The notes: generated by a model from the sequence alone, not told the origin. A DNA stretch of 64,000 nt from Streptomyces sp. NRRL B-1347 (GCF_000720325.1 NZ_JOJM01000024.1:124001-188000), one strand, 5' to 3'; positions 1-10,300 are shown, numbered from the stretch's first letter. Program-made: numbers and translations.

Positions 1-240
1 ATGGACTCCCCCACCGCCGACATCGCCAACATGGGCGAGCGCATGGGCGGCGGCCTGGTCGCGGGGCTGTTCCTGAAGGAGTTCGTGGGCGAGGGCATCA
101 CCTGGGCCCACCTGGACATCGCGGGCCCGGCCTTCCACGAGGGCGCCCCGTTCGGCTACACCCCCAAGGGCGGCACCGGCTCCGCCGTGCGCACCCTGGT
201 GCGCCTCGCGGAGCGCACCGCCGCGGGCGACCTCGGCTGA
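1..240 (+). CDS. pepA: Leucyl aminopeptidase (M17), C-terminal fragment
   Basis: The frame is open from base 1 and ends at TGA 238-240, so only the last 79 residues are in the window. They match the M17 leucyl aminopeptidase C-terminus: an ADIANMGERMGGG stretch, then WAHLDIAGPAF and GYTPKGGTGSAVRTLV, which close the catalytic domain. The family is a cytosolic, two-metal, hexameric exopeptidase that removes N-terminal residues during peptide turnover. The metal-ligand NTDAEGR motif lies upstream of the window. Known Streptomyces gene order places pepA directly before lpdA, as here. A hairpin at 256-292 ends the transcript. Confidence 0.93.
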   Translation: MDSPTADIANMGERMGGGLVAGLFLKEFVGEGITWAHLDIAGPAFHEGAPFGYTPKGGTGSAVRTLVRLAERTAAGDLG

Positions 241-255
241 GCGTGACCGACTGAC

Positions 256-292
256 GTACGGCCCCGGGGCGCCCTCGCCCACGGGGCCGTAC
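256..292 (+). terminator. Hairpin terminator after pepA
   Basis: Perfect 11-bp inverted repeat, left arm GTACGGCCCCG (256-266) and right arm CGGGGCCGTAC (282-292) with a 15-nt loop, 16 bases after the pepA stop. There is no long T run, which is usual for Streptomyces terminators. Confidence 0.75.
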
Positions 293-571
293 TCATCCGT
301 AACCCATCGGGACGCGTCCGCCCGGTCATCCCGTACGACGATTTCGCTGTCGATGAAATCCGTATGTTTGTACGTGGCTCTGACCTCTCGCTACGGGCGA
401 TCAGCCCGGCCCGGCGTCCCGCCTGCCGCCGACAAGTGCGAAGATGGGTTCTCGGCAGGACAGGGCCCCCACCAAAGGGCCGAAGAAGAGCGGCCGTATA
501 CCAGCCGACCGACCGGTCGTCCCCCGGCAAGAGGGGTCCGGCGCACGGCGCACATGCATGGAGGACGTGAC
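293..571. other. pepA-lpdA intergenic region
   Basis: About 280 bases with no convincing gene. Frames open here have no ribosome site and lie upstream of the recognised lpdA start. It presumably holds the lpdA promoter, but I cannot place -35 and -10 boxes with confidence. The only clear signal is the Shine-Dalgarno GGAGG at 560-564. Confidence 0.5.
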
Positions 572-1960
572 GTGGCGAACGACGCCAGCACCGTTTTCGA
601 CCTAGTGATCCTCGGCGGTGGTAGCGGCGGTTACGCCGCGGCCCTGCGCGCCTCGCAGCTGGGTCTGGACGTCGCACTGATCGAGAAGAACAAGCTCGGC
701 GGCACCTGCCTGCACAACGGCTGCATCCCGACCAAGGCCCTGCTGCACGCCGGCGAGGTCGCCGACTCGGCCCGCGAGGCCGAGCAGTTCGGTGTCAAGG
801 CCACCTTCGATGGCATCGACATCAACGCCGTCCACAAGTACAAGGACGACGTCATCGCGGGCCTCTACAAGGGCCTGCAGGGCCTGGTCGCCTCCCGCAA
901 GGTCACGTACATCGAGGGCGAGGGCCGCGTCTCGTCCCCGACCTCCGTGGACGTGAACGGCCAGCGGATCCAGGGTCGCCACCTCCTCCTGGCGACCGGT
1001 TCCGTGCCGAAGTCCCTGCCGGGCCTGGAGATCGACGGCAACCGCGTCATCTCCTCGGACCACGCGCTGACCCTGGACCGCGTGCCGCAGTCCGCGATCA
1101 TCCTGGGCGGCGGCGTCATCGGCGTCGAGTTCGCCTCGGCGTGGAAGTCCTTCGGCACCGACGTCACGGTCATCGAGGGCCTCAAGCACCTCGTGCCGGT
1201 CGAGGACGAGAACAGCTCCAAGCTGCTCGAGCGCGCCTTCCGCAAGCGCGGCATCAAGTTCAACCTGGGCACCTTCTTCGAGAAGGCCGAGTACACCGAG
1301 ACCGGCGTGCGGGTCACCCTCGCCGACGGCAAGACCTTCGAGGCCGAGGTGCTGCTCGTCGCCATCGGCCGCGGCCCGGTCTCCCAGGGCCTCGGGTACG
1401 AGGAGCAGGGCGTCGCCATGGACCGCGGCTACGTCCTGGTCGACGAGTACATGCGCACGAACGTCCCGACGATCTCGGCCGTCGGCGACCTCGTCCCGAC
1501 CCTCCAGCTCGCGCACGTCGGCTTCGCCGAGGGCATCCTGGTGGCGGAGCGCCTGGCCGGTCTGAAGACCGTGCCGATCGACTACGACGGCGTGCCGCGC
1601 GTGACGTACTGCCACCCCGAGGTCGCGTCGGTCGGCATCACCGAGGCCAAGGCCAAGGAGATCTACGGCGCGGACAAGGTCGTCGCCCTCAAGTACAACC
1701 TGGCGGGCAACGGCAAGAGCAAGATCCTGAAGACCGCGGGCGAGATCAAGCTCGTCCAGGTCAAGGACGGTGCCGTGGTCGGCGTCCACATGGTCGGCGA
1801 CCGCATGGGTGAGCAGGTGGGCGAGGCCCAGCTGGTCTACAACTGGGAAGCCCTGCCCGCCGAGGTGGCGCAGCTCATCCACGCCCACCCGACGCAGAAC
1901 GAGGCGCTCGGCGAGGCCCACCTCGCCCTCGCCGGCAAGCCCCTGCACTCCCACGACTGA
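572..1960 (+). CDS. lpdA: Dihydrolipoamide dehydrogenase (E3)
   Basis: Flavoprotein that reoxidises the dihydrolipoyl groups of the 2-oxoacid dehydrogenase complexes with NAD+. The 462-residue length is normal. The FAD motif GGGSGG is at residues 15-20, the redox disulfide is Cys46/Cys51 in GGTCLHNGC, a second dinucleotide motif (LGGGVIGVEFA) lies near 170-183 for NAD, and the C-terminal catalytic pair is His439 and Glu444 in HPTQNE. GTG 572 is chosen because GGAGG at 560-564 is seven bases upstream and the FAD fold begins nine residues later; the frame is open further upstream without a ribosome site. It is 61 bases ahead of the E2 gene, and the pair is very likely co-transcribed. Confidence 0.96.
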   Translation: MANDASTVFDLVILGGGSGGYAAALRASQLGLDVALIEKNKLGGTCLHNGCIPTKALLHAGEVADSAREAEQFGVKATFDGIDINAVHKYKDDVIAGLYKGLQGLVASRKVTYIEGEGRVSSPTSVDVNGQRIQGRHLLLATGSVPKSLPGLEIDGNRVISSDHALTLDRVPQSAIILGGGVIGVEFASAWKSFGTDVTVIEGLKHLVPVEDENSSKLLERAFRKRGIKFNLGTFFEKAEYTETGVRVTLADGKTFEAEVLLVAIGRGPVSQGLGYEEQGVAMDRGYVLVDEYMRTNVPTISAVGDLVPTLQLAHVGFAEGILVAERLAGLKTVPIDYDGVPRVTYCHPEVASVGITEAKAKEIYGADKVVALKYNLAGNGKSKILKTAGEIKLVQVKDGAVVGVHMVGDRMGEQVGEAQLVYNWEALPAEVAQLIHAHPTQNEALGEAHLALAGKPLHSHD

Positions 1961-2021
1961 CCTTCAGTCCACGGACGCGACGACCACAGACTTTCGTAAT
2001 TCGTAAGGAGCAACCGAAACC

Positions 2022-3830
2022 ATGGCGGTTTCCGTATCCCTTCCGGCGCTCGGCGAGAGCGTCACCGAGGGCACTGTCACCCGTTGGCTGAAGGCCGAAG
2101 GCGAGCGCGTCGAGGCCGACGAGCCGCTGCTCGAGGTGTCGACCGACAAGGTCGACACCGAGATCCCCTCGCCCGCCTCCGGCATCCTGGCCTCCATCAA
2201 GGTCGCCGAGGACGAGACCGTCGAGGTCGGCGCCGAGCTGGCCGTCATCGACGACGGCTCCGGCCCCCCCGCCGCGGCCCCGGCCCCCGCTGCCGAGCCC
2301 GCCCCCGCTGCCGAGCCCGCCCCGGCCGCCGAGCCCGCTCCGGCGCCCGCCGCCGAGGCCCCGGCCGCTCCGGCCGCCCCCGCCGAGGCGCCCGCCGCCC
2401 CGGCCGGCGGTGCCGCCGAGGGCACCGACGTCACGCTGCCCGCGCTCGGCGAGTCCGTCACCGAGGGCACCGTCACCCGCTGGCTGAAGGAGGTCGGCGA
2501 GGAGGTCTCCGCCGACGAGCCCCTCCTTGAGGTCTCCACCGACAAGGTCGACACCGAGATCCCCGCGCCGGTCTCCGGCGTGCTCCTGGAGATCACCGTC
2601 GCCGAGGACGAGACCGCCGAGGTCGGCGCCAAGCTCGCCGTCATCGGTGCCGCCGGTGCCGCCCCCGCGGCCGCTCCGGCCGCCGCCCCGGCCGCCCCGG
2701 CCGAGGCCCCGGCGCCCGCTCCGGCGCAGCCCGCCGCTCCGGCCGCCCCCGCGGCTCCGGCGCAGCCCGCTGCCGCCGCCCCGGCCCCGGCTCAGCCCGC
2801 GGCCCCCGCCGCTCCGGCTCCGGCCGCTCCGGCTCCGGCCAAGCCCGCCGCCCCCGCCCCGGCCGCCCCGGCTCCGGCCACCCCGGCCGACGACGGCGCG
2901 TACGTCACCCCGCTGGTGCGCAAGCTCGCCGCCGAGAACGGCGTGAACCTGGGCGCGGTCAAGGGCACCGGCGTCGGTGGCCGCATCCGCAAGCAGGACG
3001 TGCTCGCCGCCGCCGAGGCCGCGAAGTCCGCCCCGGCTCCGGCTGCCGCCCCGGCCGCCGCCGCTCCCGCGGCCGCGTCGAAGGCTCCGGCCGTCGAGGT
3101 GTCCCCGCTGCGCGGCCAGACGGTCAAGATGACCCGCATGCGCAAGGTCATCGGCGACAACATGATGAAGGCGCTGCACGGCCAGGCCCAGCTCTCCAGC
3201 GTGGTCGAGGTCGACATCACCAAGCTGATGAAGCTGCGCGCCCAGGCCAAGGACGGCTTCGCCGCCCGCGAGGGCGTCAAGCTGTCCCCGATGCCGTTCT
3301 TCGTGAAGGCCGCCGCGCAGGCGCTGAAGGCCCACCCGGTCGTCAACGCCCGCATCAACGAGGACGAGGGCACCATCACCTACTTCGACTCGGAGAACAT
3401 CGGCATCGCCGTTGACTCCGAGAAGGGCCTGATGACCCCGGTCATCAAGGGTGCCGGTGACCTCAACCTGGCCGGCATCGCCAAGGCGACCGCCGACCTG
3501 GCCAACAAGGTCCGCGCCAGCAAGATCACCCCGGACGAGCTGTCCGGCGCGACCTTCACCATCTCCAACACCGGCTCGCGCGGCGCGCTGTTCGACACGA
3601 TCATCGTGCCGCCGAACCAGGTCGCCATCCTGGGCATCGGTGCCACGGTCAAGCGCCCGGTGGTCATCAACCACCCGGACCTCGGCGAGACCATCGCCGT
3701 GCGCGACATGACCTACGTGACGCTGTCCTACGACCACCGTCTGGTGGACGGCGCGGACGCCGCCCGCTACCTGACCACGGTCAAGGCCATCCTGGAGGCC
3801 GGCGAGTTCGAGGTCGAGCTCGGCCTGTAA
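2022..3830 (+). CDS. sucB: 2-oxoacid dehydrogenase E2 with two lipoyl domains (succinyltransferase type)
   Basis: Acyltransferase core of a 2-oxoacid dehydrogenase complex, 602 residues. Two lipoyl domains start with near-identical [18 protein letters not shown] blocks; the lysines to be lipoylated are Lys43 and about Lys175 in STDKVDTE. They are joined by long Ala/Pro-rich linkers, a flexible swinging-arm tether. An E3/E1-binding domain (about 292-330) and the catalytic domain (about 370-602) follow, with the catalytic His572 and Asp576 in [13 protein letters not shown] at 2005-2010 supports the ATG. In Actinobacteria this type of E2 may serve both pyruvate and 2-oxoglutarate complexes, so sucB versus aceF naming is uncertain. 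It depends on lipoate made by lipB/lipA at 16.5-18.4 kb. Confidence 0.93.
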   Translation: MAVSVSLPALGESVTEGTVTRWLKAEGERVEADEPLLEVSTDKVDTEIPSPASGILASIKVAEDETVEVGAELAVIDDGSGPPAAAPAPAAEPAPAAEPAPAAEPAPAPAAEAPAAPAAPAEAPAAPAGGAAEGTDVTLPALGESVTEGTVTRWLKEVGEEVSADEPLLEVSTDKVDTEIPAPVSGVLLEITVAEDETAEVGAKLAVIGAAGAAPAAAPAAAPAAPAEAPAPAPAQPAAPAAPAAPAQPAAAAPAPAQPAAPAAPAPAAPAPAKPAAPAPAAPAPATPADDGAYVTPLVRKLAAENGVNLGAVKGTGVGGRIRKQDVLAAAEAAKSAPAPAAAPAAAAPAAASKAPAVEVSPLRGQTVKMTRMRKVIGDNMMKALHGQAQLSSVVEVDITKLMKLRAQAKDGFAAREGVKLSPMPFFVKAAAQALKAHPVVNARINEDEGTITYFDSENIGIAVDSEKGLMTPVIKGAGDLNLAGIAKATADLANKVRASKITPDELSGATFTISNTGSRGALFDTIIVPPNQVAILGIGATVKRPVVINHPDLGETIAVRDMTYVTLSYDHRLVDGADAARYLTTVKAILEAGEFEVELGL

Positions 3831-3866
3831 GGCTTCGGAGACGGACTGTAAGACTCGTCTCATCGG

Positions 3867-3910
3867 CGGCTGCGCCCCCGTCCGGAGGTTTCCGGACGGG
3901 GGCGCAGCCG
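3867..3910 (+). terminator. Strong terminator after sucB
   Basis: Perfect 20-bp stem: left arm 3867-3886 pairs exactly with 3891-3910 across a GGTT loop. It ends the lpdA-sucB transcript 36 bases after the stop and separates it from the GntR gene. Confidence 0.92.
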
Positions 3911-3955
3911 TATTGTCTAGAGGTCGCCCGCCGCCTCTGCCCGTGGAGCCTCCCT

Positions 3956-4600
3956 ATGACCGCGCCCGTCGTTCACTCGCTGCGCGAACAGATTCGCGAG
4001 CACATTGTGGAAGGCATCGTGAGCGGTCGCTGGAAGCCGGGCGAGCGGATCGTGGAGCGGCGCATCGCCGTCGAGCTGGAGGTCAGCCAGACGCCGGTGC
4101 GCGAGGCCCTGCGGGAGCTGGAGTCGCTGCGCCTGATCGAGTCCGCGCCCAACAAGGGCGTGCGCGTGCGCAACCTCTCCGCGGCCGACCTGGAGGAGAG
4201 CTACCCCGTCCGGGCGGGCCTCGAGGCCATCGCGGCCGAACTCGCCGCCGAGGGGCTCGCACGCGACTGCTCGGCCCTGGAACCGCACGTCACGGCCCTG
4301 TACGAGGCGGACCGCGCCAAGGACGGCACCGGGCAGGTGCGGCACACGGTCGCCTTCCACCGCGAGATGGTGCGCGCCGCGGGCAATTCGGTGCTCCTGC
4401 ACACCTGGGAAGGCCTCGGCATCGAGGTCTTCACCGCGCTCTCCATCCGCTGGCTCGGCACCGTCCAGCAGTCGTACGCGGAGGAGCACGAGGCGCTCGT
4501 GCAGGCGTTCCAGCGCCGTGACCCCCGGATCGCGGAGCTCGTGAAGGCCCATGTCCTCGGCTGCGCGCCCCGGCCCGACCACGACGCTCATCCTGAGTGA
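3956..4600 (+). CDS. GntR-family regulator, FadR/FCD subfamily
   Basis: 214-residue transcription factor. The N-terminal winged helix (about residues 8-72) contains the typical GERIVERRIAVELEVSQTPVREALRELE helix-turn-helix region; the C-terminal helical part matches the FCD ligand-binding domain of FadR and PdhR relatives. The ATG at 3956 has GGAG eight bases upstream. It stands alone between the sucB terminator and aceE. Position next to aceE suggests a PdhR-like role in controlling pyruvate dehydrogenase, which is inference; the palindrome at 4722-4736 is a candidate target. No effector can be assigned from sequence. Confidence 0.88.
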   Translation: MTAPVVHSLREQIREHIVEGIVSGRWKPGERIVERRIAVELEVSQTPVREALRELESLRLIESAPNKGVRVRNLSAADLEESYPVRAGLEAIAAELAAEGLARDCSALEPHVTALYEADRAKDGTGQVRHTVAFHREMVRAAGNSVLLHTWEGLGIEVFTALSIRWLGTVQQSYAEEHEALVQAFQRRDPRIAELVKAHVLGCAPRPDHDAHPE

Positions 4601-4721
4601 GCCGCGCTCACACGTCGTCCCACCTGCGCAAATCCTGCGAATCAAAGGCACCCGGTGCCCTATGCCGTGGCACCCTGTGCCTACTTTTGCCCCGAGGGGG
4701 AAGTTTTCCGCTCAACGCTTT

Positions 4722-4736
4722 GATCGATCATCGATC
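4722..4736. promoter_or_regulatory. Perfect palindrome upstream of aceE
   Basis: GATCGAT-C-ATCGATC, a perfect 7-bp inverted repeat around one base, 141 bases before the aceE ATG and 121 bases after the GntR gene. The size and symmetry suit a dimeric GntR regulator. Promoter boxes could not be fixed. Confidence 0.5.
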
Positions 4737-4877
4737 GCTGGCTTACAGTCGACGACGGGCTCTCACCCGAGCCCCACGCCCTGTCCTGCCAAAGACCTAG
4801 GGCACCCCCGACCCTTTCCGTTAAGGGCCCCCGCCTGACCAGGCACGGGAACCCCTCCGACTCAGGAAGGCGGCGTA

Positions 4878-7574
4878 ATGACCGACCCCTCCCGCATCCA
4901 GCCGAGCGAGCTCGACCAGCTCCCGGACCGCGACCCCGAGGAGACCGCCGAATGGCAGGCCTCTCTGGACGCCGTGACCAAGGCGGCCGGGCCGCACCGT
5001 GCCGCATATCTGATGCGCCGCACGCTGGAGCGCGCCGAGGGCGCGGGCCTGGCGCTGCCCAAGCTTCTTGAGACGGACTACGTCAACAGCATCCCGACCG
5101 CCGCCGAGCCCGTCATCGACGGCGACGAGGCGATGGAGTCCCGCATCACCGCGTGGAACCGGTGGAACGCGGCGGCGATGGTCACCCGCGGCTCGAAGTA
5201 CGGCGTCGGCGGCCACATCGCCACCTTCGCCTCGGCCGCCTGGCTGTACGAGACCGGCTTCAACCACTTCTTCCACGGCAAGGAGGGGGACGGCTCCGGC
5301 GACCAGCTGTACATCCAGGGCCACGCCTCCCCCGGCATCTACGCCCGCGCCTTCCTCGACGGCCGCCTCGGCGAGGCGCAGCTCGACAACTTCCGCCAGG
5401 AGGCGGGCGGCGACGGCCTGCCGTCGTACCCGCACCCGCGCCGGCTGCCCTGGCTGTGGGAGTTCCCGACGGTCTCCATGGGCCTCGGCCCGCTGTCGGC
5501 CATCTACCAGGCCCGCTTCAACCGCTACCTGACGAACCGCGGCATCAAGGACGTCTCGTCCTCGCACGTGTGGGCGTTCCTCGGCGACGGCGAGATGGAC
5601 GAGCCGGAGTCGACGGCGGCCCTCGCACTCGCCGCCCGTGAGGAACTGGACAACCTCACCTTCGTCATCAACTGCAACCTGCAGCGCCTCGACGGCCCGG
5701 TCCGCGCCAACTTCAAGATCGTGCAGGAGCTGGAGGCCCAGTTCCGCGGCGCGGGCTGGAACGTCGTCAAGTCCCTGTGGGGCGGCGCCTGGGACGAGCT
5801 GTTCGCGCTCGACACCACCGGTGCCCTCGTCCGCCGCCTGCGCGAGGTCCCGGACGCGCAGGTGCAGACGTACCAGACGCGTGACGCCGCGTACATCCGC
5901 GAGGACTTCTTCGGCAAGGACCCGGCGCTCGTCGAGATGGCGAAGCTGCTCTCCGACGACAAGATCCTGGAGTGCTTCCACCTGTCGCGCGGTGGCCACG
6001 AGCCGCGCAAGGTGTACGCCGCGTACAAGGCGGCCCTCGCGCACAAGGGCGCGCCGACCGTCATCCTGGCGCAGACCGTCAAGGGCTTCACCCTCGGTGA
6101 GGGCTTCGCGTCCAAGAACGCGAACCACCAGATGAAGAAGCTGACGACGGACGAGTTCAAGAACATGCGTGACCTTCTTGAGCTGCCCATCTCCGACAGC
6201 CAGTTCGTCGACGGACAGGTGCCCTACGGCCACCCCGGCGCCGAATCGCCCGAGGTCCGCTACCTCCAGGAGCGTCGCGCGGCCCTCGGCGGCCCGGCCC
6301 CGGCCCGTCGCACGCACGCGCTCGCCCCGCTGCCCGCGCCCGCCGACAAGGCCTTCGCGGCCTTCGACAAGGGCTCCGGCTCGCAGTCGGTCGCCACCAC
6401 CATGGCGCTCGTCCGGCTGGTCAAGGACCTGGTCCGCGACAAGGAGACCGGCAAGCGCTGGGTGCCGATCGTCCCGGACGAGGCGCGCACCTTCGGCATG
6501 GAGTCGCTGTTCCCGTCGCTCGGCATCTACTCGCCCAAGGGCCAGACGTACGAGCCGGTCGACCGCGACCAGCTGATGTACTACAAGGAAGCCAAGAACG
6601 GCCAGATCCTCAACGAGGGCATCACCGAGGCCGGCTCGATGGCGGACTTCATCGCCGCGTCGTCCGCGTACTCCACGCACGGCGAAGCGATGATCCCGTT
6701 CTACATCTTCTACTCGATGTTCGGCTGGCAGCGCACCGCCGACCAGATGTGGCAGCTCGGCGACCAGCTCGGCCGCGGCTTCCTCATCGGCGCCACCGCC
6801 GGTCGTACGACGCTGACCGGTGAGGGCCTCCAGCACGCGGACGGCCACTCGCCGCTCATCGCCTCCACCAACCCGGCGGCGCTGACCTACGACCCGGCGT
6901 TCGCCTACGAGATCGGTGCCATCGTCAAGGAGGGCCTGCGCCGCATGTACGGCGAGGCCAAGCCGGGCGAGGACCAGGACGTCTTCTACTACCTGACGGT
7001 CTACAACGAGCCGATGCCGCAGCCCGCGAAGCCCGCGGGTGTGGACGAGGGCATCGTGAAGGGCCTGTACCGCTTCAACACGGCCGAGACCGCGGGCCTG
7101 TCCGCCGCGGCCAACGCCGCGCGGATCCAGCTCATCGGCTCGGGCACGGCCATCCACTGGACCCTGAAGGCCCAGCGGATGCTCGCCGAGGAGTGGGGCG
7201 TGGCCGCCGACGTGTGGTCCGCGACCTCCTGGACGGAGCTGCGCCGGGACGCCCTGGAGGCGGACGAGGCGCTGCTGCGCGGCGAGGAGCGGGTGCCGTA
7301 CGTGCGCCAGGCCCTGGCCGGTGCGGAGGGCCCCGTGCTCGCGGTGTCCGACTACATGCGCCAGGTGCCCGACCAGATCGCCCAGTGGGTCGAGCAGGAC
7401 TACTCCTCGCTCGGCGCGGACGGCTTCGGCCTCTCCGACACGCGTGACGCGGCCCGCCGCCACTTCGGCGTCGACGCCGAGTCGATCGTCGTCGCGGCGC
7501 TCGCGCAGCTGGCCCGGCGTGGCGCGGTGCCCGCTGCCGCGGTGAAGGAGGCCCGGGCCAAGTACGGCCTGTAA
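4878..7574 (+). CDS. aceE: Pyruvate dehydrogenase E1 component, homodimeric type
   Basis: Thiamine-diphosphate enzyme that decarboxylates pyruvate and acetylates the lipoyl arm of E2. The 898-residue length is typical of the single-chain bacterial E1. The ThDP/Mg motif begins with GDGEMDEPE at about residue 236 and ends near the NCNLQRLDG segment about 30 residues later. The middle and C-terminal transketolase-like domains are intact ([44 protein letters not shown]). AGGAAGG at 4864-4870 sets the ATG. It has its own promoter region (4601-4877) and terminator, so it is regulated apart from lpdA-sucB. Confidence 0.96.
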   Translation: MTDPSRIQPSELDQLPDRDPEETAEWQASLDAVTKAAGPHRAAYLMRRTLERAEGAGLALPKLLETDYVNSIPTAAEPVIDGDEAMESRITAWNRWNAAAMVTRGSKYGVGGHIATFASAAWLYETGFNHFFHGKEGDGSGDQLYIQGHASPGIYARAFLDGRLGEAQLDNFRQEAGGDGLPSYPHPRRLPWLWEFPTVSMGLGPLSAIYQARFNRYLTNRGIKDVSSSHVWAFLGDGEMDEPESTAALALAAREELDNLTFVINCNLQRLDGPVRANFKIVQELEAQFRGAGWNVVKSLWGGAWDELFALDTTGALVRRLREVPDAQVQTYQTRDAAYIREDFFGKDPALVEMAKLLSDDKILECFHLSRGGHEPRKVYAAYKAALAHKGAPTVILAQTVKGFTLGEGFASKNANHQMKKLTTDEFKNMRDLLELPISDSQFVDGQVPYGHPGAESPEVRYLQERRAALGGPAPARRTHALAPLPAPADKAFAAFDKGSGSQSVATTMALVRLVKDLVRDKETGKRWVPIVPDEARTFGMESLFPSLGIYSPKGQTYEPVDRDQLMYYKEAKNGQILNEGITEAGSMADFIAASSAYSTHGEAMIPFYIFYSMFGWQRTADQMWQLGDQLGRGFLIGATAGRTTLTGEGLQHADGHSPLIASTNPAALTYDPAFAYEIGAIVKEGLRRMYGEAKPGEDQDVFYYLTVYNEPMPQPAKPAGVDEGIVKGLYRFNTAETAGLSAAANAARIQLIGSGTAIHWTLKAQRMLAEEWGVAADVWSATSWTELRRDALEADEALLRGEERVPYVRQALAGAEGPVLAVSDYMRQVPDQIAQWVEQDYSSLGADGFGLSDTRDAARRHFGVDAESIVVAALAQLARRGAVPAAAVKEARAKYGL

Positions 7575-7598
7575 GCCTCCGGCTCGGTACGGGCTCGT

Positions 7599-7648
7599 GG
7601 GTGCGGGGGGGTGCTGCCCGGAGTGGGCGGCACCCCCCGCACCCCTTT
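7599..7648 (+). terminator. Terminator after aceE
   Basis: Long GC-rich hairpin: 7599-7619 pairs with 7625-7644 with one bulge and one G-T pair, followed by TTTCT. The next gene starts immediately after it. Confidence 0.85.
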
Positions 7649-7661
7649 CTATGATTGGGGT

Positions 7662-8639
7662 ATGCGTGCTGCCCGGCTGATCAAGATGGTGTTGCTGTTG
7701 CAGGCCCGGGCCTCCATGACCGCCGGTGAGCTCGCGGCCGAGCTCGAAGTGTCGGAGCGGACCATCACGCGGGACGCGCAGGCGCTGTCGGAGGCGGGTG
7801 TCCCGGTGTACGCGGACCGCGGCCGTGCCGGTGGCTACCGGCTCATCGGGGGCTATCGGACCCGGCTCACCGGCCTGGCCCGCAGCGAGGCGGAAGCCCT
7901 GTTCCTGTCGGGCGTGCCGGGCGCGCTGCGCGAGATGGGCCTGGCGGACGCCGCGTCCGCGGCCCGCCTGAAGGTGTCCGCCGCGCTCCTGCCCTCCCTG
8001 AGCGACGCCTCGCAGAACGCGGCCCAGCGCTTCCACCTGGACGCCCCGGGCTGGTTCAGGGAGACCCCGGCGCCCGAGCTGCTGCCCGCGGTGGCCGACG
8101 CGGTGTGGGACGACCGCCGCGTCATCGCCCGCTACCGCCGCCAGGACGCCGAGGTGGAGCGGGAGTTGGAGCCGTACGGCCTGATCCTGAAGGCGGGCGT
8201 CTGGTACCTGTGCGCCCGCGTCCCGGACACCGGCTCGTTCCGGGTGTACCGCATCGACCGCTTCACCGCCGTCTCCTCGGCCGCCTCCGGCGACGACCGC
8301 TTCGTACGGGACGAGGAGTTCGACCTGCCCGGCTTCTGGGAGGAGCGGGCCGCGCAGTTCGCGCGGGCCATCCTGCGGGAGGAGGCCGTGCTCAGGCTGT
8401 CCCCGGACGGGGCCCGGCAGCTGCCGTACGTCACGGACCGCACCGCGGCGCGGGAGGCCCTGGACGGGGCCGAGCCCGACGAGCGGGGCCGGGTGACCGT
8501 CACCCTGCCCGTCGAGTCCCCCGTCGTCGCGTACACCCAACTGCTCGCCCTGGGGCCCGAGGTGGAGGTCCTGGAGCCGCCGGAGCTACGCGAGCGGCTC
8601 GCGGCCACGGCGGCCCGGATGGCCGAGCTCTACCGCTGA
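7662..8639 (+). CDS. WYL-domain regulator with DeoR/YafY-type helix-turn-helix
   Basis: 325-residue transcription factor. The N-terminal winged helix has MTAGELAAELEVSERTITRDAQALSEAGVPVYADRGRAGGY cut into the familiar YafY pattern (helix-turn-helix, then a GRxGGY turn); the remainder is a WYL ligand-sensing domain with a WCX-like extension. The ATG at 7662 (MRAARLIK) is preferred over an upstream in-frame start at 7611 that lies inside the aceE terminator. Converges with the SDR gene on the other strand; target unknown. Many WYL proteins sense nucleic acids or nucleotides, but nothing here shows which. Confidence 0.88.
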   Translation: MRAARLIKMVLLLQARASMTAGELAAELEVSERTITRDAQALSEAGVPVYADRGRAGGYRLIGGYRTRLTGLARSEAEALFLSGVPGALREMGLADAASAARLKVSAALLPSLSDASQNAAQRFHLDAPGWFRETPAPELLPAVADAVWDDRRVIARYRRQDAEVERELEPYGLILKAGVWYLCARVPDTGSFRVYRIDRFTAVSSAASGDDRFVRDEEFDLPGFWEERAAQFARAILREEAVLRLSPDGARQLPYVTDRTAAREALDGAEPDERGRVTVTLPVESPVVAYTQLLALGPEVEVLEPPELRERLAATAARMAELYR

Positions 8640-8670
8640 CGGACCGCCGCTGACGGGCCGCCCTGCCGGA

Positions 8671-9606
8671 CTACCGGTAGCCGGTCACGTCCGCGGTCGG
8701 GCTCTCCTGGTCGACCTCCGTGATGTACCGCCAGGCGTCCGGACGGGAGCCGTCCACGTCCGTGAAGCCGTACTCCGCGGCGAGGCCGCCGCTGGACAGG
8801 GACGCGCCGTTCCACCGCGCCACGTCGGGGTCGGCGGCGAGCGCGGCGAGGGCGCGGCCCACGTACGTGGGGGTCTCGGAGATGGCGAAGTGCGGGTTCT
8901 GCTTCGTGCCGTCGAGCCAGTTCTCCTCGGAGACCTTGAAGTAGGTGTCGAGCATGGCTTCCGAGCGCAGCCAGCCCGGTGTCAGACAGACCGCCGTGCA
9001 GCCGTACTCCTTGAGCTCGTCGGCGAGCGCGCGGGCCATCCGCAGCGGGGCCGCCTTGGCGAGGTCGTAGTAGTAGGGCTTGCGGTAGCGCTTGTTGTAC
9101 TCGTCGGTGCCGTCGGTGACCTCGACGACCAGGCCGCCCTCGTTGCGGATGAGCAGCGGCAGCGCGAAGCGGCTGGTGACGATGTGGGTCTCGACGCCGA
9201 GGCGCAGGACGCGCAGGCCCTTGTCGAGGTCGTGCTCCCACATCTTCTTGTCCCACTCGACGTGGACGTCACCGCCCCAGATGTCGTTGACGAGGATGTC
9301 GAGGCGGTGCTGCTCCGCGTCGATCCGCTCGACGAGGGCGCGGACCTGCTCGGGGTCGAGGTGGTCGGTGGGGACCGCGATGCCGCGGCCGCCCGCCGCC
9401 GTCACGAGCTCCGCCGTCCCCTCGATGGTCTCGCTGCTCCGGCCGACCTCGCTGACGTGCTCGCGGGTCGTGCGTCCCGTCACGTACACGGTGGCTCCGG
9501 CCCGGCCGAGCTCCACGGCCATGGCCCGCCCGGCGCCGCGCGTGGCCCCGGCGACGAGGGCGATCCTTCCGGCCAGGGGGCCCGTGACTTCCTGTGGTTT
9601 CTCCAT
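8671..9606 (-). CDS. Short-chain dehydrogenase/reductase
   Basis: 311-residue NAD(P)-dependent oxidoreductase. The Rossmann motif is GATRGAGRAMA (TGxxxGxG type) near the N-terminus; the catalytic Tyr-x3-Lys lies in the YYYDLAKAAPLRMAR stretch. The ATG at 9606 (MEKPQEV) is chosen because the cofactor motif follows within 25 residues; longer in-frame starts add an unsupported tail. This looks like the large SDR subgroup with a C-terminal extension. Substrate unknown. It is divergent from the DUF4240 gene. Confidence 0.88.
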   Translation of the reverse strand: MEKPQEVTGPLAGRIALVAGATRGAGRAMAVELGRAGATVYVTGRTTREHVSEVGRSSETIEGTAELVTAAGGRGIAVPTDHLDPEQVRALVERIDAEQHRLDILVNDIWGGDVHVEWDKKMWEHDLDKGLRVLRLGVETHIVTSRFALPLLIRNEGGLVVEVTDGTDEYNKRYRKPYYYDLAKAAPLRMARALADELKEYGCTAVCLTPGWLRSEAMLDTYFKVSEENWLDGTKQNPHFAISETPTYVGRALAALAADPDVARWNGASLSSGGLAAEYGFTDVDGSRPDAWRYITEVDQESPTADVTGYR

Positions 9607-9739
9607 GGGGCGAGCCTTCCACCGAAAGCCGACATCTCCTGTCGGGCTTTCCACGGGCATGTGCACACATAACGACACAGCCGCATTCCGGCGCACTCCG
9701 CGTGCGCCCCCACCCGCCAGGGCAGATGCTTGTCCCGTG

Positions 9740-10261
9740 ATGGACGAGACGGAGTTCTGGGAGATCGTGGACAGCACCCGGGAGGCCGCGGACGGCGACC
9801 CGGAGGACCACGCCGAGCTGCTGGTCGAGCGGTTGCTGCGGGCCGACCCGGACGCCGTGCTCGACTTCGCGCGGCACTTCGAGGCCCGCTACAACCGCGC
9901 CTACCGCTGGGACCTGTGGGGCGCCGCGTGGGTGCTGCTCGACGGCGTGAGCGACGACGCCTTCGACTACTTCCGGTGCTGGCTCATCGGGCAGGGCCGC
10001 GAGGTCTTCGAGGGCGCCCTGCACGACCCGGACTCCCTCGCCGACCTCCTCGACGGCTTCGACGAGGAGCTCGACGGCGACGGCGAGGAACTCGGCTACG
10101 CGGCCGACGAGGCCTACGAGCAGCTCACCGGGGTCGTGGCACCGGACCTGGGCATCGCCCCCGCCCCGCCGGAGCCGGAGGGCACCGCGATCGACTTCGA
10201 GGACGACGCGGTGCTCGCGCAGCGGTATCCGAAGCTGTGGGAGCGGTTCGCGGCCCGCTGA
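9740..10261 (+). CDS. DUF4240 domain protein
   Basis: 173-residue acidic cytosolic protein. The N-terminus MDETEFWEIVDSTR and the later RAYRWDLWGAAWVLLDG and FRCWLIGQGREVFE segments are the DUF4240 pattern common in Streptomyces. No catalytic motif is known for this family. The ATG at 9740 begins at the conserved start of the domain; there is no strong ribosome site. It converges on the PP2C phosphatase gene. Confidence 0.85.
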   Translation: MDETEFWEIVDSTREAADGDPEDHAELLVERLLRADPDAVLDFARHFEARYNRAYRWDLWGAAWVLLDGVSDDAFDYFRCWLIGQGREVFEGALHDPDSLADLLDGFDEELDGDGEELGYAADEAYEQLTGVVAPDLGIAPAPPEPEGTAIDFEDDAVLAQRYPKLWERFAAR

Positions 10262-10300
10262 GCCGCGCGGCCCGGCCGCCGCTTCACCCCGGCCCTCCTC

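Noticed and set aside
602..1954. Long minus-strand open frame opposite lpdA
   Set aside because: Shadow of lpdA: the plus strand carries intact FAD, disulfide and interface motifs, and the antisense translation has no recognisable domain.
4821..8540. 1239-codon minus-strand frame across aceE and the WYL gene
   Set aside because: Antisense frame kept open by high GC third positions; it runs through two well-supported genes and their terminator.
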